A stretch of 64,000 bases of DNA. Origin: Stenotrophomonas acidaminiphila. GTDB lineage: Bacteria > Pseudomonadota > Gammaproteobacteria > Xanthomonadales > Xanthomonadaceae. Under the pieces are notes generated by a model. The model had not been told where the DNA came from and searched no databases. It saw only the letters and a program-made list of their open reading frames with translations. The position numbers and the translations under genes are program-made. This document shows, piece by piece, positions 54,172 to 62,723 of this stretch. The stretch covers positions 124,001-188,000 of the forward strand of contig NZ_LDJO01000026.1 in NCBI RefSeq assembly GCF_001431595.1. Reading direction: 5' to 3'. The first letter of the stretch is position 1, and every line of letters starts with the position of its first letter.

Positions 54172-55402
54172 CACGCAGCAGCCCATCCTTCTTAGGTTCT
54201 TTCGTTGGAGAGTGAACAAAGTCGGCCCAAGCCTGCATCATCGGACGACGTTGCTCCAAAAGGTCTGTTCGATGGTACGCCGCCTCGACCTTGTCCTTGA
54301 CGGTGTGCGCCAGGGCGCGCTCCGCTAGATCACGTGCATAACCTTGTTCGCTGCACCAATCACGGAAGCTCGAGCGGAACCCGTGGGCGGTCGCAATACG
54401 TCCTGGGGTGCTGCTTGGTGCATTTACCCTCCGCAACAAGGCCGTGAGCGTCATGTCAGACATGACGGAACGGGCCTGCACAGCAGGAAAGACAAGCTCA
54501 TCGTGATGGCCCTCTAGTCGCTTGAGAAGCCTGACGGATTGCTCCGACAATGGCACTCGATGAGGCTGTTTAGTCTTCATGCGAGCAGCTGGAATCGTCC
54601 ACAGCTTCTCGCCAAGATCCACTTCCGCCCAGGTCATCCCACGCACTTCGCCAGAACGACTGGCGTTCAAGATCAGGAACAGCAAAGCATTTCGCGTCAC
54701 TTCATACTCGCCAGCTCCGGCAAGCTCTGCCTTCACAAACGATGGAAGCTTTGCCCATGGCATTGCTGGCTGATGCTCTTGGCGAACGGACTTGCCAGGT
54801 TGCAGCGGAAGTAGGTGTGTCACGACATCTACCGGATTGGCCTGGTTGAATCCATGCGCCCAACCCCATGCCATTACTGCATGCACACGCTGCTTTACGC
54901 GACTTGCTGTCTCAGCTTTGTCGAGCCAGATAGGACGGAGGACATCTGCGATGTGGCGAGGCTGCAACTGGTCAATGGGAAGCGAGCCAACTAACGGGAA
55001 CGCATACTGGGTCAACGTATTGATCCATTGTTGGGCATGCTTGGGATTCTTCCATCCCGGCTTAAGCTCCCCGTGGAGTTGCTCTGCTGCTTCTTGGAAG
55101 GTTGGCGTTTTCGGCTTTGCACGCTCAGCCGCCTTGGCCTCTAACGGATCCTGCCCCGAAGCGATCTGCTCACGCATCTCCCGAGCCAACTTGCCTACCA
55201 AGGCAATGCCGACCTCAGGATAGGTGCCCAGCCCAGCGTTGCGCCTCTTGCCGGTCACAGGGCTTACATATCTCAGCACCCACTTCCCCTGCCCCTTCTG
55301 CGAGGCAGACGGAAGAAGCGTGAGACCAGTCACCCCACCGTGAGGCACTGCCAGAGCACCTGGGGCTACACTGCGCGCCTTAGCGTCCGTGATCAACGCC
55401 AT
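54164..55402 (-). CDS. int: Tyrosine site-specific recombinase (island integrase)
   Basis: The 412-residue integrase has an N-terminal arm-binding DUF4102-like part (GKWVLRYVSPVTGKRRNAGLG), a core-binding domain, and a catalytic domain. The catalytic residues are: Arg in NASRSGEVRGMTW, Lys/His region in HRVPLSEQSVRLL, the HGFRSSFRDWCSE box (H-x-x-R), and Tyr in KVEAAYHRTDLLEQRR. ATG 55402 is chosen because MALITDAKARS begins the conserved part; a longer frame reaches 55492 but overlaps the 22-bp repeat. It reads inward from the right end of the island, 175 bp from attR. Confidence 0.93.
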   Translation of the reverse strand: MALITDAKARSVAPGALAVPHGGVTGLTLLPSASQKGQGKWVLRYVSPVTGKRRNAGLGTYPEVGIALVGKLAREMREQIASGQDPLEAKAAERAKPKTPTFQEAAEQLHGELKPGWKNPKHAQQWINTLTQYAFPLVGSLPIDQLQPRHIADVLRPIWLDKAETASRVKQRVHAVMAWGWAHGFNQANPVDVVTHLLPLQPGKSVRQEHQPAMPWAKLPSFVKAELAGAGEYEVTRNALLFLILNASRSGEVRGMTWAEVDLGEKLWTIPAARMKTKQPHRVPLSEQSVRLLKRLEGHHDELVFPAVQARSVMSDMTLTALLRRVNAPSSTPGRIATAHGFRSSFRDWCSEQGYARDLAERALAHTVKDKVEAAYHRTDLLEQRRPMMQAWADFVHSPTKEPKKDGLLRDA

Positions 55403-55427
55403 ATCCCACCTCGGACTCCCTGCTTCC

Positions 55428-55449
55428 GGTATGCCATCCAGTATGCCAT
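55428..55449 (+). repeat. 22-bp island-end repeat, right copy
   Basis: GGTATGCCATCCAGTATGCC plus AT matches the left copy (28592-28613) at 21 of 22 bases. It lies 26 bases upstream of the integrase start, so it could be an arm site that also affects int expression. Confidence 0.6.
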
Positions 55450-55577
55450 TTGATGTTTGCTGCCCTTGGGTGTGGTTGGGATCGATTGCCACGTGGTTGT
55501 AGCTAAGCCGCTGAATGGCGTGCTAAAATTTTCCACATTGAGATCGGCTGGGTTTCGTTGGGCACTGTGGAAGCAGT

Positions 55578-55592
55578 CCCTCTCTCCGCCAG
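55578..55592 (+). repeat. Right attachment-site repeat (attR)
   Basis: The 15 bases CCCTCTCTCCGCCAG repeat the end of tRNA-Ser(GGA) at 28523-28537. The chromosome resumes after this point with the ffs region. Confidence 0.85.
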
Positions 55593-55628
55593 TTTCATGC
55601 GTCCGGTCTTGATCCGGAACAGTGAACC

Positions 55629-55651
55629 CGGGCCGCGCGATGCGCGGCCCG
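55629..55651 (+). terminator. GC-rich hairpin, probably the old tRNA-Ser terminator
   Basis: The 10-bp stem CGGGCCGCGC / GCGCGGCCCG with loop GAT lies 37 bases after attR. Before insertion it would have followed tRNA-Ser. It has no T-run. Confidence 0.4.
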
Positions 55652-55658
55652 CGTCTAT

Positions 55659-55766
55659 GGTGGCCCCGTCGGCCCCTCGCGACGCTAGGTCGAAAATCCC
55701 GCCAGGGCCGGAAGGCAGCAACGGTATCGATCGACGCGGGCGCCGAGGTCAGCCGGCGGGGCCACC
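55659..55766 (+). ncRNA. ffs: 4.5S / signal recognition particle RNA
   Basis: The arms GGTGGCCCCG (55659-55668) and CGGGGCCACC (55757-55766) close a long hairpin. The apical part contains GCCAGGGCCGGAAGGCAGCAA, the conserved SRP RNA domain-IV motif that binds Ffh (GGAA tetraloop and symmetric/asymmetric loops). A T-run (55770-55774) follows the 3' arm. It directs membrane proteins to the translocon together with Ffh. Confidence 0.92.
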
Positions 55767-55909
55767 ACCTTTTTGGGCGCCCGGCGTGCCCTTGCTCACG
55801 CCTGTGCATGCCTGAGCCCGCGCATGCCGCGCGGAGCAGGATTCCCACGCTGCCCGATGGCGGTTCATGCGAGCATGCGGCCGCCGGCGATGCCGGCAGG
55901 CAACCCGGT

Positions 55910-56674
55910 TCAGTCCTGGAACGGCAGCGCCCGCGGCGCGGTGGGTTCGGCCAGCGCCACGCATTGCCCCGGATCGGCCACGCGGTGGCCGCGCGCGCGC
56001 AGCGCCTGTCCATCGGCCGCACTGGCGTAGTGGTACAGCACCATGCGCGCCTGCAGCTCCTCCGGATACTCGCGCTCCAGGTCGTCCACGCCGGTATGCG
56101 AGGGGTTGCCGTGCAGGCCGCAGTCGTGGGCGACCAGTTCGCCGTCGTCCGCATGGCGGGCCAGCATCTCCGGGATCGGCCGGGTATCGCCGGTCCAGAC
56201 CAGCGCGCCCTGCAGGCGCAGGCCCCAGGCCGTCTCCGGCCAATGGTGGCGCACCGGGAACGCTTCCAGGCGCATGCCGTCATGCCAGAACGCCTCGCCG
56301 ACCACGACCAGCTGGAACGCGTCCCAGAAATTGGCGCCGCCTTCGGCCAGCACGTTCGGGTAATCGCCGACGCGCCGGTGCAGCAGCGGCACCACCGGCG
56401 CAGGCACATACAGCCGCACCCGCCCGCGCCGTCCCGGATTGAAGTACGCATCGACGAACAGCCGTTCGAAACCGGCCACGTGGTCCAGGTGCACATGGGT
56501 GACGAACAGCGCATCGGGCATCGCGCCATAGCGGGCCTGGTAGGCGGTCAACCCTTCGCCGCCGCAGTCGATGGTCAGCCACGGCCGGCCATCGCGCTCG
56601 ATCACCGCCATCGGCGAACCCAGTTCCACCGCCGAGGCGTTGCCGACGCCGAGGAAGCGCAGTGCCCACTCCAT
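55910..56674 (-). CDS. MBL-fold hydrolase, RNase Z-like
   Basis: The 254-residue protein has the MBL metal motif THVHLDHVAGFERLF, an initial FLGVGNASAVELGSPMAVIE of the RNase Z/phosphonate-type branch, WTGDTRPIPEML and VAHDCGLHGN. Substrates of this group range from tRNA 3' ends to cyclic phosphates. It overlaps kdkA by one base (TGATG, 56672-56676), which ties its translation to a lipopolysaccharide gene. The substrate is not clear. Confidence 0.82.
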   Translation of the reverse strand: MEWALRFLGVGNASAVELGSPMAVIERDGRPWLTIDCGGEGLTAYQARYGAMPDALFVTHVHLDHVAGFERLFVDAYFNPGRRGRVRLYVPAPVVPLLHRRVGDYPNVLAEGGANFWDAFQLVVVGEAFWHDGMRLEAFPVRHHWPETAWGLRLQGALVWTGDTRPIPEMLARHADDGELVAHDCGLHGNPSHTGVDDLEREYPEELQARMVLYHYASAADGQALRARGHRVADPGQCVALAEPTAPRALPFQD

Positions 56675-57423
56675 CACACGCCCCGGTTCCAGGCCAGGTC
56701 GTAGGCGCGGCGCAGGCGCGCGAAATCCTTCTCCACGTCTTCGCGGCTGCGCTCGCCGCGCAGCTTCAGCAGCGACCGCAACAGGCGCTTGAGGTTGCGC
56801 TCGCGCCAGCGCGTGGCGGGAATGCGCAGCACGCCGCGGTCGAAGTCGATCAGCCAGCCATGGCCGCCGGCGTCGAACAGGATGTTGTGCGCGTTGAGGT
56901 CGGCGTGGTCCAGCCCCGCGCGGTGGAAGCGCGCGATCAGGCGCCCGGCTTCCTCCCATGGCGCGCCACGCCCGGCCACCAGCGCGCGGTCGGCCAGCGA
57001 ACGCACGCCATCGAGCCGTTCCATCAGGATCGCGGCGCGGTAGGTTGCGCCCTGGCGCATGTAGAACGCGGCCAGCGGCCGCGGCACCGGCAGCTTCAGT
57101 GCGATCAGCTTCCGCATCAGGCGGAACTCGGCGAAGCTGCGGGTACGGTCGGCGCCCTGCCACAGGTAACGATCGCGGCTGAGCCGGGCGGCGACTCCGC
57201 CGCGCAGGTAGTGGCGCAGCACGCAATGGCCGAACGGCGCGTCCACGAACCACGCCCCGCCGCGCCCGCCCTCGCCCACCGGCCGCGCCCGGCCACCCCA
57301 GTGCGCAGGCGAAAACAAGGTGGTTTCGGCTTGCCGCAGATGTTGGCGGTCGAACAGAATGGCGCCATAGCCGCGGCCTTCGCGGCAAGGCGTCAGCGCT
57401 TCAGTGGCGTCGAAAGCGACCAT
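56674..57423 (-). CDS. kdkA: 3-deoxy-D-manno-octulosonic acid (Kdo) kinase
   Basis: The 249-residue protein is a KdkA/WaaP-type lipopolysaccharide core kinase. Markers are the start [31 protein letters not shown], the catalytic loop [13 protein letters not shown] (D and N) and [11 protein letters not shown] (DFD). It phosphorylates Kdo of lipid A-Kdo, as in Haemophilus and Xanthomonas. It starts divergently from the heptosyltransferase-type gene, 22 bp apart, so lipopolysaccharide genes are grouped here. Confidence 0.88.
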   Translation of the reverse strand: MVAFDATEALTPCREGRGYGAILFDRQHLRQAETTLFSPAHWGGRARPVGEGGRGGAWFVDAPFGHCVLRHYLRGGVAARLSRDRYLWQGADRTRSFAEFRLMRKLIALKLPVPRPLAAFYMRQGATYRAAILMERLDGVRSLADRALVAGRGAPWEEAGRLIARFHRAGLDHADLNAHNILFDAGGHGWLIDFDRGVLRIPATRWRERNLKRLLRSLLKLRGERSREDVEKDFARLRRAYDLAWNRGV

Positions 57424-57445
57424 TCACCGCGAGTCTAACAACACC

Positions 57446-58492
57446 ATGCCTTCAGCGTCCTCCCCAATGTGCCTCCTGCGCCTGTCCGCACTCGGGGATG
57501 TGACCCACGTGGTCCCGCTGGTGCGCACGCTGCAGCAGGCCCGGCCGGGCGTCGAGCTGCACTGGGTGATCGACAAGGCCGGGCACCGCCTGCTCGAGGG
57601 GCTGCCCGGCGTGGTGTTCCACGTCTACGACAAGAAGTCCGGGCTGGCCGGCATGCGCGCGCTGCGGCGCGAACTGCCCGCGGCCGGCTTCGCCGCGCTG
57701 CTGCAGATGCAGGTCGCCTTCCGCGCCAACGTGCTGTCGGCCTTCATCCCCGCCCGGCGCCGCATCGGCTACGACCGCTCGCGCTCCAAGGACCTGCACG
57801 GGCTGTTCATCAACGAGCGCATCCCCGACCGCCCCGGCATCCACGTGCTCGACGCAATCGGCAGCTTCTGCGAGCCGCTGGGACTGAAGCAGACCACGGT
57901 GAGCTGGGACCTGGCCACGCCGGCCGAGGCCCACGACTGGGCGCGCGCGCAATGGGACGACGACGGCCGCCCGGCGCTGATGATCTCGCCCTGCTCCAGC
58001 CACGCACGCCGCAACTGGCATGCCGACCGCTACGCGGCGGTTGCCGACCATGCCGCCGCCCGTGGCTGGAGGGTGGTGCTGTGCGGCGGCCGCAGCGAGC
58101 TGGAACGGCACACCACCGACGCGATCCTGGCCGCGATGCATGCGCCGGCACTGGACCTGGTCGGCCGCGACACGCTCAAGCAGCTGCCGGCCCTGCTGGC
58201 CCGCGCCAACCTGCTGATGACGCCCGATTCGGGGCCCATGCACATCGCCAACGCGGTCGGCACCAAGGTGCTGGGCCTGCATGCGGCCAGCAACCCCGAG
58301 CGCAGCGGCCCGTATTCGGACCGCCGTTACTGCGTGGACCGTTACGACGCCGCGGCGCGCCGCTTCCTGCGCAGGCCCGCCGCCGAATTGAAGTGGGGCA
58401 CGAAGATCGAGTTCGACGGGGTGATGGAGCTGGTCACCGTGGACGACGCCATCGCCGCGTTCGAGCGCTACGTGGCCGACCACGCCGCCTGA
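57446..58492 (+). CDS. Glycosyltransferase family 9 (heptosyltransferase-type)
   Basis: The 348-residue protein is a GT9 enzyme. It has MCLLRLSALGDVTHVVPLVR at the N-terminus, HWVIDKAGHRLLEG and ISPCSSHARRNWHADRYAAV, and the ADP-heptose-binding-type end LLMTPDSGPMHIANAVGTKV. It probably adds heptose or a like sugar to the lipopolysaccharide core. Next to kdkA, in divergent orientation, it fits a role on the Kdo region. The start MPSASSP (57446) is used; the 14-codon extension upstream overlaps the kdkA promoter region. Confidence 0.85.
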   Translation: MPSASSPMCLLRLSALGDVTHVVPLVRTLQQARPGVELHWVIDKAGHRLLEGLPGVVFHVYDKKSGLAGMRALRRELPAAGFAALLQMQVAFRANVLSAFIPARRRIGYDRSRSKDLHGLFINERIPDRPGIHVLDAIGSFCEPLGLKQTTVSWDLATPAEAHDWARAQWDDDGRPALMISPCSSHARRNWHADRYAAVADHAAARGWRVVLCGGRSELERHTTDAILAAMHAPALDLVGRDTLKQLPALLARANLLMTPDSGPMHIANAVGTKVLGLHAASNPERSGPYSDRRYCVDRYDAAARRFLRRPAAELKWGTKIEFDGVMELVTVDDAIAAFERYVADHAA

Positions 58493-58530
58493 GCCGGCCG
58501 GGCAGCGCCCGCGACCGGACCCGCAGCGGT

Positions 58531-58929
58531 TCAGCGCGCGCGGTAGTCCGCGTAGGACTTCTCTTCCACGTAGCCCGACCCCAGCGCCAGGTTGATCGCC
58601 TTCTTGATCCGCGCGCGCTCGTCATTCTGGAAGTACACGCTGCGCGCCAGTTCGACGAACCCCGCGTCGAACGCCTGCGCCTTGTCCTTGAGGCGGATGT
58701 CGTCCTCGATGTCCCACAGCCGCTCGTTGACCGCCTTCAGTTCCGCGCGCAGGCCATCGATCTCCCGGCTCGCCGCCGGATGCGCGTTCCAGGTGCGCTC
58801 CAGCGCGGCCAGTTCGTTGCGCACGTTCGCCAGCTTGGCCGCATCGCTCATGCGCTCGGACTTGATCTGCAGGATCGAGATCTTGTCGAGCAGTTCGCCG
58901 AAGGACACGGGCACCAGGATTTCAGACAT
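58531..58929 (-). CDS. DUF6165 family protein
   Basis: The 132-residue protein starts SEILVPVSFGELLDKISILQ and then IKSERMSDAAKLANVRNELA; this and the helical rest are typical of DUF6165. The family occurs near lipopolysaccharide core genes in Xanthomonads and other proteobacteria, as it does here. It is predicted to be a coiled, cytoplasmic protein of unknown role. It lies between the GT9 gene (convergent) and tRNA-Ser. Confidence 0.75.
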   Translation of the reverse strand: MSEILVPVSFGELLDKISILQIKSERMSDAAKLANVRNELAALERTWNAHPAASREIDGLRAELKAVNERLWDIEDDIRLKDKAQAFDAGFVELARSVYFQNDERARIKKAINLALGSGYVEEKSYADYRAR

Positions 58930-59009
58930 GACGGACACCAGGGAAACGAGGCGATCAGTGTAGCGGCGGGCACGGCCGCACGTGGTGCCGGCCCGCGGCC
59001 CGGAAACGA

Positions 59010-59033
59010 AAACGGCCCCGTCGGGGGCCGTTT
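59010..59033 (-). terminator. Terminator of tRNA-Ser(CGA)
   Basis: A 10-bp perfect stem (AAACGGCCCC / GGGGCCGTTT) with a GTCG loop lies 7 bases beyond the tRNA on the minus strand. It ends there in TTTTCGTTT. Confidence 0.85.
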
Positions 59034-59040
59034 CCAGATC

Positions 59041-59131
59041 TGGCGGGAAGGGGGGGATTCGAACCCCCGATACGCTATTAACGTATGCCTGATTTCGAGT
59101 CAGGTACATTCAACCACTCTGCCACCTTCCC
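59041..59131 (-). tRNA. tRNA-Ser (anticodon CGA)
   Basis: A class II tRNA on the minus strand: acceptor GGGAAGG/CCTTCCC, long variable arm (CATACGTTAATAGCGTATCG), anticodon loop CTCGAAA (anticodon CGA, reading UCG), T-arm GGTTCGAATCC. CCA is encoded at 59041-59043. Confidence 0.95.
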
Positions 59132-59343
59132 GGTGGTTCCCGGCGTACCGGGCTGCGAATGATACGAGGCCTTGGCAGCGCGGACAAGCGGTTTTTTCGC
59201 CGTGCAGCCGCCCGTGCCCCATCGCAGCCCGTCCCGCGCGCCGGCCTGCCGCCCGGCAGGCGCGCCCGCGGCTCTTGCCGTGCACCGGCACGGACGCGAT
59301 CATGAAACGCCTTTCCACCGGAAATGGCCCACCACGGGCGCCC

Positions 59344-60048
59344 ATGATCGAATTCGGACACCTCAGCCACGTCGGCCTGCGCCGCCAGCTCAACGAGGAC
59401 ACCTATTACGGTGATGGCGAGCTGGGGCTATGGCTGGTCGCCGACGGCATGGGCGGCCATGCCTGCGGCGAAGTCGCCAGCGCGCTGGCGCGCGAGACCA
59501 TCGTGCGCGAGGTACGCGGCGGCACCGCGCTGCCGCAGGCCATCCGCATCGCCGACGAGGAGATCATCCGCGCCTCGCGCCGACGCAACGACAGCCTGCC
59601 CATGGGCACCACCGTGGTCGCCGCGCGGGTGCAGGGCAACCGCTTCGAGGTGGCCTGGGTCGGCGACAGCCGCGCCTACCTGTGGCGCGACGGCAAGCTG
59701 GCCCAGCTGAGCCAGGACCACAGTTACGTGCAGGAACTGATCGCCCAGGGCTCGCTGACCGTCGAGCAGGCCCGCGCCCACCCGCACCGCAACGTCGTCA
59801 CCCAGGCACTGGGCGTCACCGATCCGGCCCACCTCAACGTCGCCACCATGACCGGCGAACTGCGCCCGGGCATGCAGCTGCTGCTGTGCAGCGACGGGCT
59901 GACCGAGGAGGTGGACGACCGCAACCTGGCGCAGACCCTGGCCCAGGCCGACTGCAGCGCCCAGGAATGCGTGGACACGCTGGTGGCCGCCGCGCTGGAC
60001 GGCGGCGGTTCGGACAACATCACCGCACTGCTGGTGCGCTGCCACTGA
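59344..60048 (+). CDS. PP2C-type serine/threonine protein phosphatase
   Basis: The 234-residue enzyme has the PP2C motifs: SHVGLRRQLNEDTYY (metal Asp), LWLVADGMGGHACGEVAS (DGMGG), GTTVVAARVQGNRFEVAWVGDSR, LLLCSDGLTEEV (DG), and GGSDNITALLV. It removes phosphate from Ser/Thr in the cytoplasm. The PP2C-kinase partner is not next to it. The start ATG 59344 gives the conserved N-terminus; an in-frame ATG at 59302 adds 14 residues. Confidence 0.92.
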   Translation: MIEFGHLSHVGLRRQLNEDTYYGDGELGLWLVADGMGGHACGEVASALARETIVREVRGGTALPQAIRIADEEIIRASRRRNDSLPMGTTVVAARVQGNRFEVAWVGDSRAYLWRDGKLAQLSQDHSYVQELIAQGSLTVEQARAHPHRNVVTQALGVTDPAHLNVATMTGELRPGMQLLLCSDGLTEEVDDRNLAQTLAQADCSAQECVDTLVAAALDGGGSDNITALLVRCH

Positions 60049-60085
60049 GCACGGCCCGACGGGCGGCGGTCGTTGCCGCCGTCGG

Positions 60086-60811
60086 TTACGCGCCGACCAC
60101 TTCCTCCGGCCTGGCGCCATCCCACCAGGCATGGCCGGCCTTCTTGCGCAGGCGCTCCAGGCGCGCCTGGTGGGCCTGCAGTTCCGAGGCCGTGGCCACT
60201 ACCCGCGGACGCGGCAGCAGGACCGCGGCATCGAACGCCTGTACCGCGCCCGCCGCGCCCATGACCTCGGACTCCGGCAGGCCGAAGCCGATCTCCTCCT
60301 GCCCCGAGGTCAGCGCGATGTAGACGTCGGCCAGGATCTGCGCATCGAGCAGGCCGCCGTGCAGGTGGCGGTGCGAATTGTCCACGCCCAGGCGCTTGCA
60401 CAATGCGTCCAGCGAGTTGCGCTGGCCGGGGAAGCGCTCGCGCGCCATCGCCAGGGTATCGGTCACCCGCACCCGCTCGGCAAGCGGCCCCCTGCCCAGC
60501 AACGCCATCTCGTTCTCGAGGAAGCCCATGTCGAACGCGGCGTTGTGGATGATCAGCTCGGCGCCATCGACGTAGGCCAGGAATTCGTCGACGACCTCCT
60601 CGAAGCGCGGCTTGTCCGCCAGGAATTCCAGGCTAAGGCCGGTCACCTCCTGGGCACCGGCCTCGAACTCGCAGTCGGGCTTGAGGTAACGATGGAAGTT
60701 GTTGCCGCTGGGCCGGCGCTCGAGCAGTTCGACGCAGCCGATTTCGACCACGCGGTTGCCTTTCTTCCACTCCAGGCCGGTGGTTTCGGTATCAAGGACG
60801 ATCTGGCGCAT
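60086..60811 (-). CDS. dnaQ: DNA polymerase III epsilon subunit
   Basis: The 241-residue proofreading 3'-5' exonuclease has Exo I (IVLDTETTGLEW), Exo II (HNAAFDMGFLENEM) and Exo III (HGGLLDAQILADVY) with the four catalytic acids. The usual clamp-binding part follows (EEIGFGLPE). It lies three bases from rnhA on the same strand in the common rnhA-dnaQ order. The stated start is ATG 60811; a TTG six bases upstream is also possible. Confidence 0.95.
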   Translation of the reverse strand: MRQIVLDTETTGLEWKKGNRVVEIGCVELLERRPSGNNFHRYLKPDCEFEAGAQEVTGLSLEFLADKPRFEEVVDEFLAYVDGAELIIHNAAFDMGFLENEMALLGRGPLAERVRVTDTLAMARERFPGQRNSLDALCKRLGVDNSHRHLHGGLLDAQILADVYIALTSGQEEIGFGLPESEVMGAAGAVQAFDAAVLLPRPRVVATASELQAHQARLERLRKKAGHAWWDGARPEEVVGA

Positions 60812-60813
60812 GC

Positions 60814-61272
60814 TCAACCTCGGTTGCCGGCGGCGCCATCGCGCACGCGGATTGCTGCATCGCGGGCCAGCTGGTCCACGCGTTCATTGTCCGGGTCGCC
60901 GTTGTGGCCCTTCACCCAGCGCCACTCGATCTGGTGCCGCTGGGTGGCCGCGTGCAGGCGCTCCCACAGGTCGCGGTTCTTCACCGGGTCGCCGCCCGCG
61001 GTCTTCCAGTGGCGCCGCACCCAGCCGGGCATCCACTCGGTGATGCCCTGCCGCACGTACTGCGAATCGGTCTGCAGCATGATGGTGCACGGCTCGTTGA
61101 GCGCCTCCAACCCGGCGATGGCCGCCATCAGCTCCATCCGGTTGTTGGTGGTATGGGCCTCGCCACCGGACAGTTCGCGCTCGTGCGCCTTGTAGCGCAG
61201 CAACGCCGCCCAGCCGCCCGGCCCGGGGTTGCCGAGGCAGGCGCCGTCGGTATGTATCTCGATTGATTTCAT
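60814..61272 (-). CDS. rnhA: Ribonuclease HI
   Basis: The 152-residue enzyme cuts RNA in RNA-DNA hybrids. The motifs are [20 protein letters not shown] (catalytic Asp), [10 protein letters not shown] (Glu), [13 protein letters not shown] (Asp), and the His/Asp end [16 protein letters not shown]. It forms a minus-strand pair with dnaQ. Confidence 0.97.
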   Translation of the reverse strand: MKSIEIHTDGACLGNPGPGGWAALLRYKAHERELSGGEAHTTNNRMELMAAIAGLEALNEPCTIMLQTDSQYVRQGITEWMPGWVRRHWKTAGGDPVKNRDLWERLHAATQRHQIEWRWVKGHNGDPDNERVDQLARDAAIRVRDGAAGNRG

Positions 61273-61293
61273 GTTGTTCCGTTGTATGGAGCG

Positions 61294-61947
61294 TCAGGTC
61301 GCCACCTGTCCGCCCCAGCCCACGGGGCGGGCGGCTTCGGGGCCGATGAAGGCCGCCGCACGCTTCTCGAATTCCAGTACGCAGACCGCGCGCAATGCCG
61401 GCAACGCCTTGCCGCCGGCAGGGCCGGCATCGCTCCACAGCGGCCCGAAATGACGCACCGAGCGCACCCGCAGCCCCTCGCGCTGCAGCCGCAACTGGCA
61501 CCGCGTGGCCGATGGCGGCCGCGGCCCCTGCCATTGCCAGCGGGCACGGTAGGGACTGTAGCGGTTGAGCAGGGTCATCCACAGCCGGCCCCCGGGCATC
61601 AGCACCCGCGCGCACTCGGACAACAGCGGCTCCAGGTCCAGCGCGGCGACGTGCTGCAGGATGATCGCGTTGACCGCCTCCGAGGGCAGCGGCAGCGGCA
61701 GGGCACAGCACACGTCCCCGTCCCAGCCGCGTCCATCGGCCGCCCGGTGCAGCCGCACTCCGCGCCCGGCAGGCGCCTCGGCGGGCAGCCAGGTCGCGCA
61801 GGGAGACAGCCACAGCCAGGGCTGCGCGGGAAAGCTGCCGACCTGATCGAGCAGGTGGCGCTGCTCCGCGGCCCGCATCGCCGCCGCTCCAGTCTTCTCA
61901 AACCAGGCCGAGACTGCAGCTTGACGGGGGAACGGGGCGGCAGGCAT
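61294..61947 (-). CDS. SAM-dependent methyltransferase-like protein
   Basis: The 217-residue protein has a class I methyltransferase-type fold: [20 protein letters not shown] and [21 protein letters not shown] are the post-motif II parts. The SAM-binding GxGxG is weak or absent (the N-terminal half is short of it), so the activity is uncertain. A methyltransferase gene lies between rnhA and gloB in E. coli (yafS) and other gammaproteobacteria, so the position matches. It is divergent from gloB, with 11 bp between starts. Confidence 0.75.
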   Translation of the reverse strand: MPAAPFPRQAAVSAWFEKTGAAAMRAAEQRHLLDQVGSFPAQPWLWLSPCATWLPAEAPAGRGVRLHRAADGRGWDGDVCCALPLPLPSEAVNAIILQHVAALDLEPLLSECARVLMPGGRLWMTLLNRYSPYRARWQWQGPRPPSATRCQLRLQREGLRVRSVRHFGPLWSDAGPAGGKALPALRAVCVLEFEKRAAAFIGPEAARPVGWGGQVAT

Positions 61948-61958
61948 GGTCCAATTCT

Positions 61959-62723
61959 ATGCGACTGACCGCCCTGCCTGCATTCCAGGACAACTACATC
62001 TGGGCGCTGCAGGCGCCGGATGGAAGCACCATGTTCGTCGATCCGGGCCAGGCGCAACCGGTGCTGGACGCGGCCACGCGGGGCATGCGGCCGACCGCCG
62101 TGCTGCTTACCCACCACCACGACGACCACGTCGGCGGAGTCGCGGAACTGCGCGCACGCTGGCCCGACCTGACGGTCTTCGCACCGGAAGATGAACGGAT
62201 TCACCTGGAATGTGAAAGAGTGGGTGAAGGTGACCGGGTAGAATCGTCCGGTTTCACGTTCTCGGTGCTGTCCGTCCCCGGCCACACCCGGAGCCATATC
62301 GCCTTCCATGGCCACGGTCATCTGTTCTGTGGCGACACGTTGTTCAGCCTGGGCTGTGGACGCATGTTCGAAGGTACGCCCGCCCAGATGCTGGCCTCGC
62401 TACGGCGACTGGCGGCACTGCCGGCGCAGACGCGGGTCTGCTGCGGGCATGAATACACGCTGGGCAATGCCGTGTTCGCGCGGCATGTCGATCCCACCAA
62501 CGCGGCATTGCATCGCCGCCAACAGGAAGCCATGGACATGCGCAGCCGCTCCCGCCCTACCGTTCCCTCGCTGCTGGCCAGCGAACTGGAATGCAATCCC
62601 TTCCTGCGCACGCATGCCGAACCCGTGCGCCAGGCCATTGCCGCGCGGCTGGGCCGCGCGCCGCTGGACGAAGTGGAAGTGTTCGCCGAATTACGGCGCT
62701 GGAAAGACGGTTTCCGCGCGTGA
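61959..62723 (+). CDS. gloB: Hydroxyacylglutathione hydrolase (glyoxalase II)
   Basis: The 254-residue enzyme splits S-D-lactoylglutathione in methylglyoxal detoxification. The dinuclear metal motif is [20 protein letters not shown], followed by [50 protein letters not shown], and [11 protein letters not shown] at the C-terminus. The 12-residue start [15 protein letters not shown] is standard. Its TGA overlaps the GTG of the next gene. Confidence 0.96.
   Translation: MRLTALPAFQDNYIWALQAPDGSTMFVDPGQAQPVLDAATRGMRPTAVLLTHHHDDHVGGVAELRARWPDLTVFAPEDERIHLECERVGEGDRVESSGFTFSVLSVPGHTRSHIAFHGHGHLFCGDTLFSLGCGRMFEGTPAQMLASLRRLAALPAQTRVCCGHEYTLGNAVFARHVDPTNAALHRRQQEAMDMRSRSRPTVPSLLASELECNPFLRTHAEPVRQAIAARLGRAPLDEVEVFAELRRWKDGFRA

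Larger units (their letters stand above)
28523..55592. mobile_element. Integrative genomic island in tRNA-Ser(GGA), about 27 kb
   Basis: The island is bounded by a 15-bp direct repeat (28523-28537 and 55578-55592). The left copy is the 3' end of tRNA-Ser, and a tyrosine integrase reads inward from the right end. The inner region has lower and more uneven GC than its flanks, and genes of unrelated function in blocks. No conjugation genes and no capsid genes are seen, so it would need help to move. It resembles satellite-like islands such as E. coli CP4-57, given AlpA, YfjJ-like and DUF3987 (YfjI-like) proteins. Cargo includes a TerB-containing operon, a cytosine methyltransferase set and imuABC. 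Confidence 0.88.

Noticed and set aside
28523-55592. Complete prophage or conjugative element
   Set aside because: No capsid, tail, terminase, relaxase or type IV secretion genes are visible; the island is best described as satellite-like.
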